Assembly (NCBI GenBank): GCA_024509875.1
Contig: JAMPIV010017806.1
Coordinates: 1 to 64,000 of the forward strand
Direction: 5' to 3'
DNA: 64,000 nucleotides
DNA from: Oreohelix idahoensis
Taxonomy: Eukaryota > Mollusca > Gastropoda > Stylommatophora > Oreohelicidae
The notes under the pieces were generated by a model that did no database searches, was not told the origin of the DNA, and was given only the letters and a program-made list of their open reading frames with translations. The position numbers and the translations under genes are program-made. This document shows positions 33,005-44,777 of the stretch, one piece after another. Positions within the stretch are counted from its first letter, which is position 1. Each line of letters starts with the position of its first letter.

Positions 33005-34647
33005 ATGGCATCTTCCTGTAGGCCTAAAGCATATAAAAGGAACCGCAATGTTTTGTCAATTGAAACGAAAACAGAAATTATCAAGAGACTAGGACAAGGT
33101 GAAACTGTGTCTTCACTTGCGAGGATTTTCAATGTTGGGAAAGCTACCATCTCTGACAACAAAAGTAACAAGGATAAAATTATGAGTTTTGCATCGAAAT
33201 TTGATAGTGAAAATGGGTCGAAGAAACTTAAAACCATGAGACGTGCGAAAGATGTGAAATTGGAAGAGGCTTTGTATATATGGTTTGTGCAAAGAAGAAG
33301 CAAAGGGGAACCTATCTCTGGTTCTCTGTTGTGTGAAAAGGCTCTTCAGTTCAACAATCAACTTGACAGTCCTCCTGACTTTAAGGTTAGCCAGGGATGG
33401 TTAAGAAACTTTAAATCTCGTCATGGCATACGAGAATTGGAGATTCAAGGGGAATCTTTATCTAGCGATGCAACTGCCGCTGAAAATTTTAAAGAAACAT
33501 TGTTGGCTTTTTTGGAAGAAGAAGGTTATTCACTCGATGATGTGTATAATGCCGATGAGACTGGCTTATACTGGAAATCATTGCCTCGAAAATCACTTGT
33601 ATCTCAGCGCGAAGCAGCTGCCCCTGAGTTTAAAAAGTGCAAAGAGAGAGTAACAATTTTGGTAGCCGCGAATGCCAGTGGAAGTCATCGTTTACCGGTG
33701 CTAATGATCGGCAAAGCCAAAAAACCACGTTTTTTAAAGAATGTGACATGTCTCCCATGTGTTACAAAGCACAGAAGAGTGCTTGGATGAATAGTGAAAT
33801 ATTTCTTGATTGGTATACAAATCAGTTCATTCCAAATGTGAAGAGGTTGAGAGAACAAGAAAAGAAAACTGGAAAAGTAATTCTTCTACTGGACAATGCA
33901 CCATCTCATCCAGAGACGGATACATTGAATGCAGTTGATGCAAATTTTAAAGTAATTTTTCTGCCTCCCAATGTAACAGCACTGATTCAACCAATGGATC
34001 AGGGTGTTATAGCAAAGCTTAAAAAGATGTACAAGAAGGAAGTCCTGCGTCGTTTATTGTTGGCTGAAGATGAAGAAAGTGTGGTGGCGTTTTCCAAAAA
34101 GCTTAATCTCAAAGACTGCTGCTATATGTTAGCTGACGCTTGGACCACCCTGTCACAAGATAATCTCATCAAGGCTTGGAATAGATTGCTTGGGAAAAAA
34201 GGAGGAAATGAAACTACTGCAGTGGACACAAATGATGATCGGATAAATGAAGTTGTGGAACTGTTTCAAGCAATGCCCGGATTTTCGGACTGTGACAAAG
34301 ATGATGCACACATGTGGCTAGAAGATGATAATGATTCTGGTTTTCAGTTTTTGAATGACGAAGAAATTTTGTCTTTTGTGCAAGAAGAAAACCAAATACA
34401 TGTAGTGACCGATGATGAAGACTTCTCAGAAGTACATGATGTACTCGTAGATTATGAAGAAAAACCAAAACATCGACCAAGTCCTGAAGAGGCCTTTATA
34501 GCACTAGAAACAGCGATGGCTTGGTACGAGCAAGAAGATGACAACTGTCCTACACAGCTTCTGCTGTTGAAGAGAATGCGGGACTTAGCAGCCAAAAGGA
34601 GACTATCCAGTTTGGTGCAAAAGAGGATTCCTCATTATTTTAAATAG
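33005..34647 (+). pseudogene. Tigger transposase with one frameshift
   Basis: DDE transposase of the pogo/Tigger/jerky group, which cuts and pastes the element. The N-terminus (first 60 residues) is a Psq/CENP-B-type helix-turn-helix (LSIETKTEIIKRLGQGE, SLARIFNVGKATIS). A Tc5/CENP-B second DNA-binding domain follows at about residues 75-155. Catalytic DDD residues are visible: NADETGLYWK (near 33,550), LLLDNAPSHP (near 33,885) and QPMDQGV (near 33,990). The C-terminus is acidic and ends KRIPHYFK. The only lesion is a one-base frameshift near 33,750-33,770: the first frame ends at 33,790 and the second, already open from 33,637, runs to the end. The rest is intact, so inactivation is recent, or the indel is a sequencing error. 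Confidence 0.92.
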
Positions 34648-34985
34648 TGGGCTACATCTGTGCAAGTACATGTATACGTAAGTTGCGCCTGGTTTTGAAT
34701 TGTTTGTAATGTTATTTTGAAAACATTTCTCTTTCTTAACAAAAATAATTAATACAAGTAGTACATGCACTGCAGTGTAATGAAAGATTTTGGTGATACA
34801 GTGATCTAATACAGTGTGGGTATTATTATTACAGTACAAGTAAATATGTTTTATAGTGTATTTTCCTTGTAATGGTTAATTATTTTTAGAAATATGTGTA
34901 CATTATGTAATCCAATTATCCGAACATTTGATTATCCGAACGATGCTCGGTCCCATGGGGTTCGGATAAATGGAGTTCTAATGTA

Positions 34986-35225
34986 TATGCTGTATAGAGC
35001 TAAGGCCGTTCTAACTTTATTTATTCTGTTGTTGATGTCTTTGCTTGTTCCACCGTCTGGTATTACTATGCATCCTAGGTATGTAAATGTGTCTGTCTCT
35101 TCCAGCTTCAGGTGCTTTATTGTTAGGGGTTCCGGATTGCCCACATTGAGTTTTACGATCTGTCTTCTCTAGATTGATGTTTGTAGACCCACCTGCTGGC
35201 AATACTTATTCAGTCTATCTGTTTT
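34986..35225 (-). pseudogene. LINE 6, reverse-transcriptase central part
   Basis: Minus-strand sense frame gives LNVGNPEPL then DTFTYLGCIV and the GGTSKDINNRINKVRTAL block, the segment after the catalytic palm in RTE-like LINEs. A one-base shift lies near 35,140. It continues, past the Tigger insertion, into 32,345-31,786. Nothing of the palm or endonuclease is seen upstream. Confidence 0.75.
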
Positions 35226-35520
35226 TTTTCCTTGAATCTGTTGATGTAAATGTGCGAGTAGTTCTTATGAATTTATGTCTTTAAAAAAGAACTTGGTGAA
35301 AATGAATGTTTTAAAAATGAACTTGATATAAATGAATAGTCCTCAGAATGAATATCAAATGAATGAAAGTCTTATGAATTAACTCCTTATGAATGAACGA
35401 ATGAACACTTTAGGACTGAATCTTCTTAAAATTAATGTTCACAAATAAGTGTCTTAAGAATGAATATATGAAACATGAACAAGATTAAATGTCTCAAGAA
35501 AGAACGTGATAAGAATGAAT
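35226..35520. repeat. Degenerate GAATGAAT-type repeats
   Basis: Roughly ten loose copies of a motif like ATGAATGTCTTAAGAATGAA, with spacing of about 25-40 bp. A short stretch of the same kind is at 30,360-30,430. No coding capacity. Confidence 0.55.
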
Positions 35521-35595
35521 GAGTTAGGATCATCTTATTTTACGCTCCTCTGTAAGGTTGACACAGATGAGCGTAAAATAAGATGATCTTAACTC
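35521..35595. repeat. 33-bp near-perfect inverted repeat (hairpin)
   Basis: Left arm 35,521-35,553 begins GAGTTAGGATCATCTTATTT. Right arm 35,563-35,595 is its complement with two mismatches in 33, around a 9-base loop. The element lies about 130 bp upstream of the hAT gene. It could be a fold-back element, the remains of a MITE or a structured RNA; no flanking duplication was obvious. Confidence 0.88.
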
Positions 35596-35723
35596 TTGAT
35601 ATTCTGTTCATAATTTGGTTAATTTTTTTTTTGTTTGCTGTTATCCTTTTGCTTTGCTTTGTTGTATTTTTAATCATTCTCTTCGTCTACAAAGATTATT
35701 AGTTGATATATTTCATCCACTGA

Positions 35724-37360
35724 ATGATGGCTGAGCCTAATTCAAAGAAACAAAAGCTTGCAGGTCATGATAAGTTTCAGGCCGAATGGGTTAAACTCTT
35801 CCCTGGCATTGTAGATGCATCCAAGTTAGGATCAACCCATGCTTTTTGTAGATTATGCAGCAAAGATATTAAAGTAGTAGCTTTAGGATTATATGATCTG
35901 AAAGTACATTTTAAATCGAAATTTCATGAACAAATGTTTGCAACGAAGAAGGGAGCATCTATTAAGACCTTTTTTGCTCAGCCAAAGCAGGAAGAGGGTG
36001 GCATTACAAGTGCTGAAGTTTTATTTGCCAATTTCATTGCCCAGAATAACATCTGTTGCTGATCACTTTTGTGACTTGGCACCTGTAATGTTTCCTGACA
36101 GTGATATTGCCAGAAAGTTCCAGTCGAAGAGGACAAAGACAACACTTATCATTAAAAACTGCCTGGCTCCATCTGCAACAGAACCAGTGATAAAGCTGTG
36201 CAGGGAAACACCCTTCTCATTAATGGTTGATGAATCAAATGACAAGAAAACAGAGAAGCGGTTAGCACAGCTGAAAACGATGAAAGGCTTATAAGGAGTT
36301 CTAACTATTCACAGAAGCAGATGACCTGAATATTCTTAAACATTGTCAGACTCGCTGGCTGTCATTGCAGAAGGTAGTGGATAGAATTATTAACCAGTAT
36401 ACAGCTCTCTCATTTTATTTTGAAAGCCATAATGATGTTGAAAAGCCTGGCAGAGTCCAAAACATCCATGAACTTTTAAAAGCACCACTAACCCAGCTGA
36501 TCCTTCGTTTTCTGAGTTTCATTCTGCCACTGTTAAATGAGTTTAATAAACTCTTTCAAACAGATGAGTCGCAGATTGGTGGCATGATAGAGGAGATGGA
36601 CAGATTGCTTAGAAAATTTTTAGTTAAATTTGTGGAGATGAAGTATGTTAAACAGGTTGTTGACTTGAGGCATATCAAATTTAGTCATAGTGGGGTGCAG
36701 CGTGATGACAGCATACTGGCAATTGGCCACTCGAACAGAGCATTTATCGAAGAAATGGAGCTTGATAGTGGAGTAAAGAGTTCATTTTTTGAGGAAGTCA
36801 GAAATTTTTACACATCAGTGGTTAAATAAATCACTGATAAATTTCCCTTTGACAACCAGGTTCTAAAGGACTTAAAAGTGCTAGATCCAAGCACTAAAGA
36901 TAATCTCAGGTATCCAAACATCTGCAGATTGGCAGATGCTTTTGCCCAAGATCTTGATCAGGAAGCACTGAAAGATGACTACTGTATGTTGTCTGATGTG
37001 TGTGTGCCTCTACTGACAGATAGTGGTCAGAAAAAGAGCTTCTGTAGCTATTGGCTGGAGGTTGTTGACCAGATAACTAGTACTGGTGCCATCCGCTTCC
37101 CTAATTTGAAAGTCATCATTCAGCGACTGCTGATACTCCCTCACAGCAATGCTGACTGCAAAAGATCATTTTCAATGATGAAAAAAATCCACACAAACTG
37201 CAGGAGGTCCATGAATGCGAACACACTCACATCTTTTTTACAGTGTAAGATTAACATTGATACATGCTGTGCAGACTTTAAGCCCACAAATGCAAATCTG
37301 CAAAGTGCTAAAAGTGCATGTGTTGATTATAATACAAAACACTATACATCGAAAGAATAG
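35724..37360 (+). pseudogene. hAT-family transposase (BED finger) with internal deletion
   Basis: Starts MAEPNSKKQKLAG and encodes a BED-type zinc finger (C-R-L-C near 35,848-35,860, then H and FHE near 35,910-35,930). An ITSAEV-like linker and the catalytic LMVDESNDKKTEK block follow near 36,220-36,255. The frame shifts near 36,040, and after MKGL (36,294) most of the catalytic core is missing. The next piece restarts with LKHCQTRWLSL (36,338-36,370), reads through to TAA at 36,827, and continues in the same frame to 37,360. The end has the hAT dimerisation domain (LPHSNADCKRSFSMMKKI and the R-x-x-M-x-x-x-T-L block). About 200-300 residues normally between the two are deleted. No terminal repeats were identified. 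Confidence 0.85.
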
Positions 37361-37639
37361 AGTACCTCATGATCACTAAGTTTTTAATATGTAAAGAACA
37401 GCATGAGACTATTAGCATGTTTTATATCACAATAATTCAAATGCTAATAGATTTGTATATGTCATTTCTCATTTTAAAACTGCATTGTGTATAATTTATT
37501 AATATATTTTTTGCGTACGGATTTTTGGGTGTTTGTAAGCATGTTTGGGTGTTTGTAAGGATTTTTTTGGTCCGGCGTACAGGTTTTTGTCTCAGGAGGT
37601 TGACAGGTATGCTAGCTTTATGTTATATTTAAATGAAAA

Positions 37640-37890
37640 GGTTAATAAAACAGATAGAGTCTGTTTACATTTACATCTCCATTGATTGAAAAGTGTCCAC
37701 AATATAAATTGAATATGTTTTCATTTATGTTTACACTGATTTGAAAAGTTTGAAACTTTCATTAACTTTAAAATGAATATTTTTATATAGACATTTACAC
37801 TGGTTTAAAGCTTTGAAAACTTACATTAATTTTAGAGTGAATATGTTTATATGGAAATTTACACTGTTTTGAAACTATAAGTATTTATAC
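37640..37890. repeat. Tandem repeat of about 75 bp, three imperfect copies
   Basis: Units share ATTTACACTG-TTTGAAA, CTTTCATTAA and GAATAT-TTTATAT landmarks. AT-rich and non-coding, it follows the hAT gene and may be part of that element's 3' end. Confidence 0.6.
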
Positions 37891-37954
37891 TTAGAATGTA
37901 CAAAATTTTTTCATCTTTTCCTCTTTGCTTCATATGAACCCGGGACTACTTTAT

Positions 37955-38290
37955 GCTTTTAGTTCTCTCTATAAGAAACTAGCACTAAAGCAATCACCAG
38001 CCCTTGGCAGTGGTGGTTCATGAAATCATCATTCTATACGCTGAGGTTGCCAGCCTCAAATGACTTAGACATCCACTAGTTCACACATTAATCTTCACAT
38101 GGTAATATACATATATATGTTAGTTTACATGCTAGTAATGAGAAATATAACGTAAAATGACAACTTACACCAATCCTGGCTCATAGACGTTTTGCTCAGA
38201 TGAATAAAAGAGACTTGAATCGGCCTCTTACACGCATCAGGGGTGTCGTTAATTTAATAAATTCCCTCTCTGACTTCGTATGTGGTCCTT
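37955..38290. repeat. Dispersed repeat, copy 2
   Basis: Matches 16,840-17,110 in the same orientation by a series of shared blocks (GAAACTAGCACTAAAGCAAT, GTGGTTCATGAA, GCTGAGGTTGCCAGCCTC). The family is not recognised. Confidence 0.6.
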
Positions 38291-38339
38291 CAGTTTCCCC
38301 AGTCCCGGTTTCCTTATTTAATATGAAAGAGATTTCCTG

Positions 38340-38690
38340 GGCAATGAACAACATCATGTGACGTATTCTTTCCAGAACGTTGTCTCCATTACAGCTGCTC
38401 TGAACGCTTCACGATTCTGGGCACGTCGACCTGAATCAGCCAAAGACAAGTTCAGACTCTCTGTGATGTCCTGGGTCCACCTTCGTCTAGGTCGATCCCC
38501 TCCCCTTTTTCCAGGGACCTTGCCTTCCATCACTATATTTTCCAGACTATTATGTCTTTTTATATGACCGAAAAATTTCAGCTTCCTCATGTCGATGGTA
38601 TTTAGGAGCCAATTTTCCTCTACGTTTAGTGAGCGCAGTATTTCTCTGTTGGCCTTTTTTTCTCTATGAATGGGCTATGAATGTCCGTCC
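38340..38690 (-). pseudogene. LINE 7, terminal fragment of reverse transcriptase
   Basis: The minus-strand frame from 38,590 to 38,354 reads MRKLKFFGHIKRH, GKVPGKRGGDRPRRRW and SGRRAQNREAFRAAV. This is the conserved C-terminus of a non-LTR RT (R-R-x-K-x-x-G-H-x-x-R-H, G-K-R-x-R-G-R-P, D-R-x-x-F-R). A degraded continuation lies to 38,690. It is a 5'-truncated copy and is from a different LINE group than LINE 1 by motif detail. Confidence 0.8.
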
Positions 38691-39240
38691 AAAATTCTCC
38701 AATAAAAGGTGTCCAGTATGTTAAGAAGGAATTCTGAATTATAGGCTTCACTCTAGCAAGGTCTGGTATTTTGGCAAGCGATTTTCACAGTGGAATAACA
38801 CTGAAACATGTCAGATTATATTCACTGCCTTCCCACGCATTTGTTGTTATGGCACACAACTGATCAGCCAATCTGATTTGAACATTTTGCATGACTCATC
38901 AAGTGCAAAATTTCAAACTTTACTTTTCTGAAAATGGGCGATAAACATCCGATTGCCCTGTGTACCAACTTAAAAAGGCATTGGTAACCTCACACGACAA
39001 TGTGTTCTAAAAGTAACAATTCATTACTTTATCAGAAAGTAATCTCTTATCTGTGTCTGTCCATCAGTTGTCTCCCAGTACTCTGGCCTTTTTCAGGGCT
39101 TAGCAAATACACTGGCAATTTTAGTGGGCCTAATCATTCGTGGCCAAGATTTGGTACAAAGGAATTTTACCATCCTGCCTGTCGTTAATATTATTTCTGC
39201 AGCTCCTTGCACAGCTTCGCGAATGGGCAGGAAACAAACA
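38691..39240. other. Non-coding stretch, nothing recognised
   Basis: Short open frames only; no repeat boundary or family motif found. Confidence 0.45.
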
Positions 39241-39990
39241 GACGTAATAACCTATCCCTGATAGCTTTTTTGTGTTGTTGTACAGTCCCTCATATTTCCT
39301 TTGGCTGCAGCTTCCTCTGCCAATTCTTCAGTATACTTCCTCTTATCTCTTTTGATGTTTCTTCTTACTTCTTTGTTTGCTTCTATGTAGACTGCATGAG
39401 CCTTGGCTTTGGAGCTTCTGGTTTTCCTTCTGTTTAAATCTGCTTTCTTGCTTGTCCTGTCTTCTATCTTGCTATGGTTTCTGTTGTTATCCATGCTTTG
39501 TGCTGATGTTCTCTTTTTCTCAGTACTGCTTCACTTGTCTCGTTCCATATATTTTTTACTTATTGCCAGTAGCCTTCCGTATCTGCTTCATCTTCCAACA
39601 GTTGGAGTACTTGGTTTTTGTTGGATACTGTGATTGACAATTTTTCTTCTTAGATATCCCACATTATAATGTTGTCTATAGCTATATACTGTTGTAAATT
39701 TCTGCTGCTACCTGTGCAGTTTTCCCTTGTTCACATAGAGTACGAACATTCCAGATGCTAATTCGGGAGATTTACCTAGACGAAAAAAAGTTAATCGGCA
39801 ACCCAGACTCCTTTCTCTGGGTTGCTTCATGCGCCTCCTTTCCAGGGGACCTTTTTCTGTCTTAAGCGGCTGAGTTGATTTATATTCTGTATTTGACTTG
39901 TCCATGTTTGTTGAAGTTTTTTTGGTAAAAAGTTTTTTACGGGATGGGGTAACCAGCCCCATGCCCAACTCTCCTTAGTCGCTTTTTACG
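39241..39990 (-). pseudogene. LINE 8, endonuclease start and linker (degenerate)
   Basis: Minus-strand pieces: at 39,968-39,708 a leader ending LASGMFVLYVNKGKLHR, a decayed form of the endonuclease opening (W-N-V-R-T-L-Y). At 39,650-39,500 a degraded region follows. At 39,494-39,252 the basic linker reads KAKAHAVYIEANKEVRRNIK and ELAEEAAAKGNMRD, as in LINE 1. The endonuclease core has been deleted between the two. It is an inactive remnant abutting element D. Confidence 0.7.
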
Positions 39991-40304
39991 CCATGCATGG
40001 TAGGGTACACTAATAATGCCAATATAGATATAGAATGTTCACTCGAGCACAAGAATCAACCTGTTTTAAACTACGTTTGGGAAAAGCTATTACACAAAAT
40101 GTTTCATGTGAGAGAGGATATGTATGTGTAATGTTCAGTGTGAGCATATATGTCACTGACTGTATCGGCTGTGAGGTTTTACTGTACGGCCAGAACGAGT
40201 GGTGTAAAGGGTTGGTGGTTCTGCTGAAGTTCCTGGTTTAGCTAGAGTTGGTTGTGATTTCGTCCTTGGTGGTTGTTGGTTTTGTGGGTTACCAAGGTCT
40301 GGAG
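39991..40304. other. Boundary sequence between LINE 8 and element D
   Basis: This is probably the post-integrase tail of element D. I looked for a copy of the 163-bp LTR at 61,676-61,838 and did not find it, so the 3' end of element D seems truncated. Confidence 0.4.
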
Positions 40305-40800
40305 TTACTGCATTGCCTGTTGAAAGCATGGGAATTTTCTTCTCTGTTGCGTTCTGTGGAATTTTCTTATGTCTACTCTGTTTCGCCTCAGGAGGTGGTT
40401 GCTGCTGTCTGGTTTTAAGGTATAGCTCCTGGGTTCAAGGTTTCTGGAAATGATTGTTGCTTTTGACCACGTGCCATTGTTGTGGTTATAGGTAGTCACA
40501 TGCTGACCAGGATATAATGGTGGTAAGACTTTAGCACATTTGTCATAATTGGATTTCTGAACTTCCTGAAGTCGATCATATGTGCTGTCTTTGTGTTGTG
40601 GACGGAAGTGGACCTTAGATGGTAGAAGGTCTTTGATTCTTCTGTCAAAAAGGAGTTCTGCTGGACTATCAATCTTACTGTCTATTGGTGTCGTTCTCCA
40701 TCTCAAGAGTGCTAAGTGTACATCCTCTGTTCTTGTTTTCTTCATGACTGACTTGATAGTTTGTATTTGTCTCTTAATGAAACCATTAGATTTAGGGTAT
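40305..40800 (-). pseudogene. Element D integrase, C-terminal half (split by element C)
   Basis: The minus-strand frame runs from the insertion point at 40,800 to the stop near 40,305. It holds the end of the integrase core (a SNGF block followed by RQIQTIKSVMKK), then LLRWRTTPI and SPAELLFDRRIK, then a PLYPGQHV and LEPRSYTL region typical of K02A2.6-like gypsy integrases. The residue that should be the third catalytic acid (Glu of D-D-35-E) reads Lys (AAG). The other half is at 59,765 onward. TSD GGTAT (40,796-40,800) marks the break. Confidence 0.88.
40796..40800. repeat. Target-site duplication GGTAT (left) of element C
   Basis: Exact match to 59,765-59,769. Removing one copy plus everything between restores a continuous integrase frame, which confirms the duplication. 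Confidence 0.95.
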
Positions 40801-41947
40801 TGTTGCTGTCATTTTCGACGGAGTCATCTGTCAAGTTATTTGCTTATGTTTTATCATAAGAATAATTGTGTCTTTACCTTGCGATGTCAGGTTGATTAGG
40901 GGTTGTCTTCCCTTGTTTGTTCATTCATTGTGTTTTACCTTTAGGGTCAAAGGTAGACAGTTCGGGCGTGGGCCCATGCGCAGGTTTTTTAAGCGCCAAG
41001 TTGAGTTACTTCCGTCAGGCCGGCGATGTAAGCTGGCTTCAGAGGGACGAACGTCCATTGTGTTTTCGGGAAAAATCTTCGAAGTGACTGCGTTGGCAGT
41101 TCTCCCCAGTGATTCTCTGTACGTCGGAATGACGACAGAGTTCGTTATTATGTTCTGAGGATTCTGTGCAAGGTAACACCGACCTTTTCTACATTATTAT
41201 GCTTCGGTGGCAGAACATGTTTAAGGTTACCAAGACTGTGAACTACAGCTCACCGATCCTACATTACAGAACTTATACATTATGCTCAAGATAGCTATGT
41301 AAGACTATTTGTCTTTAAACGAACCGAAGTCCAGCGACAAAGCTATATTGTGGGAACCGCAGATTGGCGGTATATTTATATCTACATAAGCATTACTGCA
41401 GGGTTGATGTTAACCTGCTAAAAGAAGTACACAGGTGACGTCATAACGAGGCCTGTGTTAAGGCTAATATACTACAGCCTGATAATGTGCAATTGGCGGG
41501 GAATGCCAAGTTGCACCTGTATGTCAAAGTGATTAAGGTATCTGACGCGTTTAGTCAGAGATACCAGGGCGGCGCTACGAACTGACATTATTAAGGAACA
41601 TTGTATTGACCATGCACGAATATTCAAATGTTTACCAGCCTTTTGAATGGCTGATGTATACCTAACGATTTCCGGTCAGCATGACCTTGTGTACACTGAC
41701 TGTTCCTGTTGATGCTATGTGTGTTGTCGTCAATAAATGTTTTGAAATGTGCCAGCAGTGTCCAAGCATCTTTGACTACTGCATGTGAGTGTATGGGTTG
41801 CATGATACAACAGATACGAGTCTAAACACATTCGCGCTTTCATTCGCACCCACACTCAGCTCATCATACGCCAGCACTACACATCTTAACAACATGTATA
41901 CTGTCTTGTGCCAGTGATCACCTCAACAAGAGAAAAAGACAGTTACA
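40801..41947 (+). repeat. 5' LTR of element C
   Basis: 1,147 bp, TGTTGCTGTC to CAGTTACA, matching 58,617-59,764. Transcription signals within it were not resolved. Confidence 0.95.
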
Positions 41948-43202
41948 TTTCTGGTGGACCAGATCTGTGGGTTTAAGCTGGACAGAGCGAGCAATTAACA
42001 TTATTGGTGACATTAATGTGATCCAGAAATTTACATTTCTGGTAGACCAGCTGATGGGGCTATTTTCATGAGAAGAACAAGTGCACATTACATTTATGAT
42101 GTCTCCAGTGTGGTCCAGAAATTTACACATACTCGACACTTCCAAGGTTTGGCTACATAGGACAGAATAGACAAGACAAGTACTGAAGTTAGCATCGAGG
42201 CGTTTGCTACGTGGACCATAGCTGCATGCAAGTCCAGTCCCTTTTTGGTGAACGGTACCGCTGGTCGTTCACACGTCTCAGTTAACAACAGACTTTTCTA
42301 CGTCCGAGCATTCAAATTATATGTTTTGAGGTCAAGTTCCTGTTTGTAAACGGTACATGAAATTGTAAACATTCGATGTGCAAGACTCAAGATACGAGAA
42401 GGTCATAGTAACTTTATGTTCGTGAAAACAACTTCATGCTACAGTGAATCTTTCAGTGAATCAGTGCGCGCTTGACATTTTGTTACTGTGTTCGCAAGGA
42501 GCAAGTTAGTTACTGTAATATCATGTGTGACAGCTTTATTTTGCAACACATTGAATTGATTGCTATTTATGTTAATTGTACTATTGTTGTGTATTTTTCT
42601 TGTGTTCTTTTGCGGGTTTAAGGTTGGGCGGCCACTATTATAAGAGATACCACGGTCTGTAAGATATAGTGGTCTTATAATAGCGTTCTGTAGGCGCAAT
42701 TTCCTTAATTGGAATTTGCTAGCGACAATCGTTGCTATTTACGTTTAGCTATGCCGAAACTGTACTTATCGTTGTTTTTGTAATATTTTTTCTGTTTTTC
42801 AGTTTTGATTTCATTTGTTTGTATCTGTAGGTCTCTCCTTTCTTTTGTTCAGTTCTTTACACCTTTTTGTTTATAACAGTGTTGTCATTTGTCTTGTTTA
42901 CTTTTCGCCGTCATCAGTACACATTTGTGTAACATTTTCTTTACTTTCTGCTTTATTGTTTATTTGACTTCCGCGAACGTTTTCGGTTATTGTTCTGTAT
43001 CTTGGTCTTTGTATTTACGATTGTACCACATTATTGTCAAACACAGTCTACATACATATACTTGGTCATGCATTATTATTATTATTAATAAGGTACACTC
43101 TTCATATAGAGATTGTTAATAAAATATTATTATATCAGATATTTATACAAGTTCTTTGCTAAAAGACTTGTTATCCACAAAGATTGAGACAAGGTGAGAT
43201 AC
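41948..43202 (+). other. Element C leader, first part
   Basis: This is the untranslated leader between the 5' LTR and element A's insertion point. The 42,600-42,960 part is alignable by eye to element A's leader (about 45,345-45,560), including AGGTGCAATTTTCTTGATTG-type and TTGTTTTTGTAATATT blocks followed by a T-rich tract. A hairpin with 11-bp arms (CTATTATAAGA) lies at 42,636-42,685. A second one is at 43,147-43,171. The primer-binding site should start near 41,951 (TGGTGGACCAG); I cannot assign its tRNA. Confidence 0.7.
43198..43202. repeat. Target-site duplication GATAC (left) of element A
   Basis: Matches GATAC at 52,931-52,935 exactly. Confidence 0.92.
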
Positions 43203-44777
43203 TGTAAAGGGCAATTTTTACTATCTTGCAATATAATACATTTATATACTTATTATGTTCGCAAATATTTTGTAAACAAAGTATTTCCTTTTTTAAGTGC
43301 TTAAGGAGAAGTCGTTTTTGAGTTACTTCCCTTGAAAGTAGTTCCGTCATCTTCGATCGGATTCCGCGGACGACTCTAGGCCTACTGCGATTTATTCTTT
43401 GCCTGGGTAGGAATAGATTGTTCTTGCTTCAGTATATCTATGGCCTGAATTTATACGTAGTGTTTGTATGAGTAGGACGAGTCTGTCTTATATATGGATA
43501 TCTTTACATTTCTAAGTCGAACTATGTTGGTTGTCGCTAGAAAAGGTCAAAGGCTATGCAGCGGAAGTATCGCTAGCAAGGGGGGGGGGTGATTCATGGC
43601 TGCCATCCTGTCGAGATGTCGAATTTTGTTGTAGCCGGCTTATCGCCGAAAAGTGATCTATAAGTAGATGGGGAAAAGTGATAGTCATTTAGACATGTTG
43701 TATGTACTTTACCCCAGTGTTTATTCTCTTTTGCCAAGGAATGGCAAAGTTATATTTCGCATAGAAAGGTAAAACCACAATTTATTATAAACTTGGGCTT
43801 CGCCATCGTTGTCGATAAGCAGATGCACAGTGGTACTTTTGAAAAGAATATTTATTCAAAGGAAGACGACATTCCTATGTATCAGCACTAGATTGTATGA
43901 TATTATTCAATTACCTCTATGAGAGAAGCTATGAAGAAATGAGGACATTTAACGAATGACCAATTTTGGTCTGTATCCAATAGTGAGTGAAGCTCACGAG
44001 AGAAGCACAGCCATGTTGAAATTCATATACTTTGTATTTATCGAGTGAGAAAAAGGGATGCCTGTACTATCGCTCGATGAACCAAGAGATCACTGCTACA
44101 TGTGAGAACCCATGTCTGGGATTCCTATATCTTTATGGAAAATATATATATTGAACTTTACGTGAAGGGATATTCGCTAGACGAGGTTAGGTCTAGGAGC
44201 CTTCCTATATATTGGTTATGGTCTGACGTGCCCAGTCAGTAAAGCCAGATGATTTACATGATGGAACTCTGAATGCTTATTTACGAATGCTCCATTATGA
44301 TATTTGCCAAGCATGAATGCTAACTTAAGATGATATTCCTGTGATCAACATTATGCTGTCTATGTCGACATTTGTTCCTGTAACCATACACGTACTGTCC
44401 AAGTGTGCGTCCCATTAAATGTTATAAAAAGACCACCGTAGTTCCAGTACTTCTTGAATTCGAACAGTGTGAGTATGAGTGATGTACTACCAACCTGTCA
44501 ACTCTATCGAATCATTCTACCATTCGCGTACTGACATTCATATACACACTCATTGTCTACACTCACATTCTTGTCGGAGCCTCATCACGTTCCAGGACAA
44601 GATGACCTGTATGACCAAAACTGTGCTGGGTTTAATGAGTTGACAATCGTTACACTTTACTACACCAGTCCCAACATCTACATTTATCAACTGGTGGACA
44701 TTCACGTCATTTAACAAATAAAGCGTGATTCAACAACTAGTAGCCAGTATGAGTTAAGAACTACACAGAGTTTAACA
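43203..44777 (+). repeat. 5' LTR of element A
   Basis: 1,575 bp, mate of 51,353-52,930. A G-homopolymer near 43,580 is longer in this copy. Confidence 0.95.

Larger units (their letters stand above)
32359..34983 (+). mobile_element. pogo/Tigger-type DNA transposon
   Basis: 2,625 bp with terminal inverted repeats of about 26 bp: CAGTAGAACTCCATTTATCC then GAACCCC at the left and its complement at 34,957-34,983, with one mismatch near the tip. TA duplications flank it, as for the Tc1/mariner superfamily. Sub-terminal copies of AATTATCCGAAC occur twice near each end and could bind transposase. It is inserted in LINE 6, in the plus orientation, and contains a SINE between the left end and the transposase gene. 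Confidence 0.93.
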
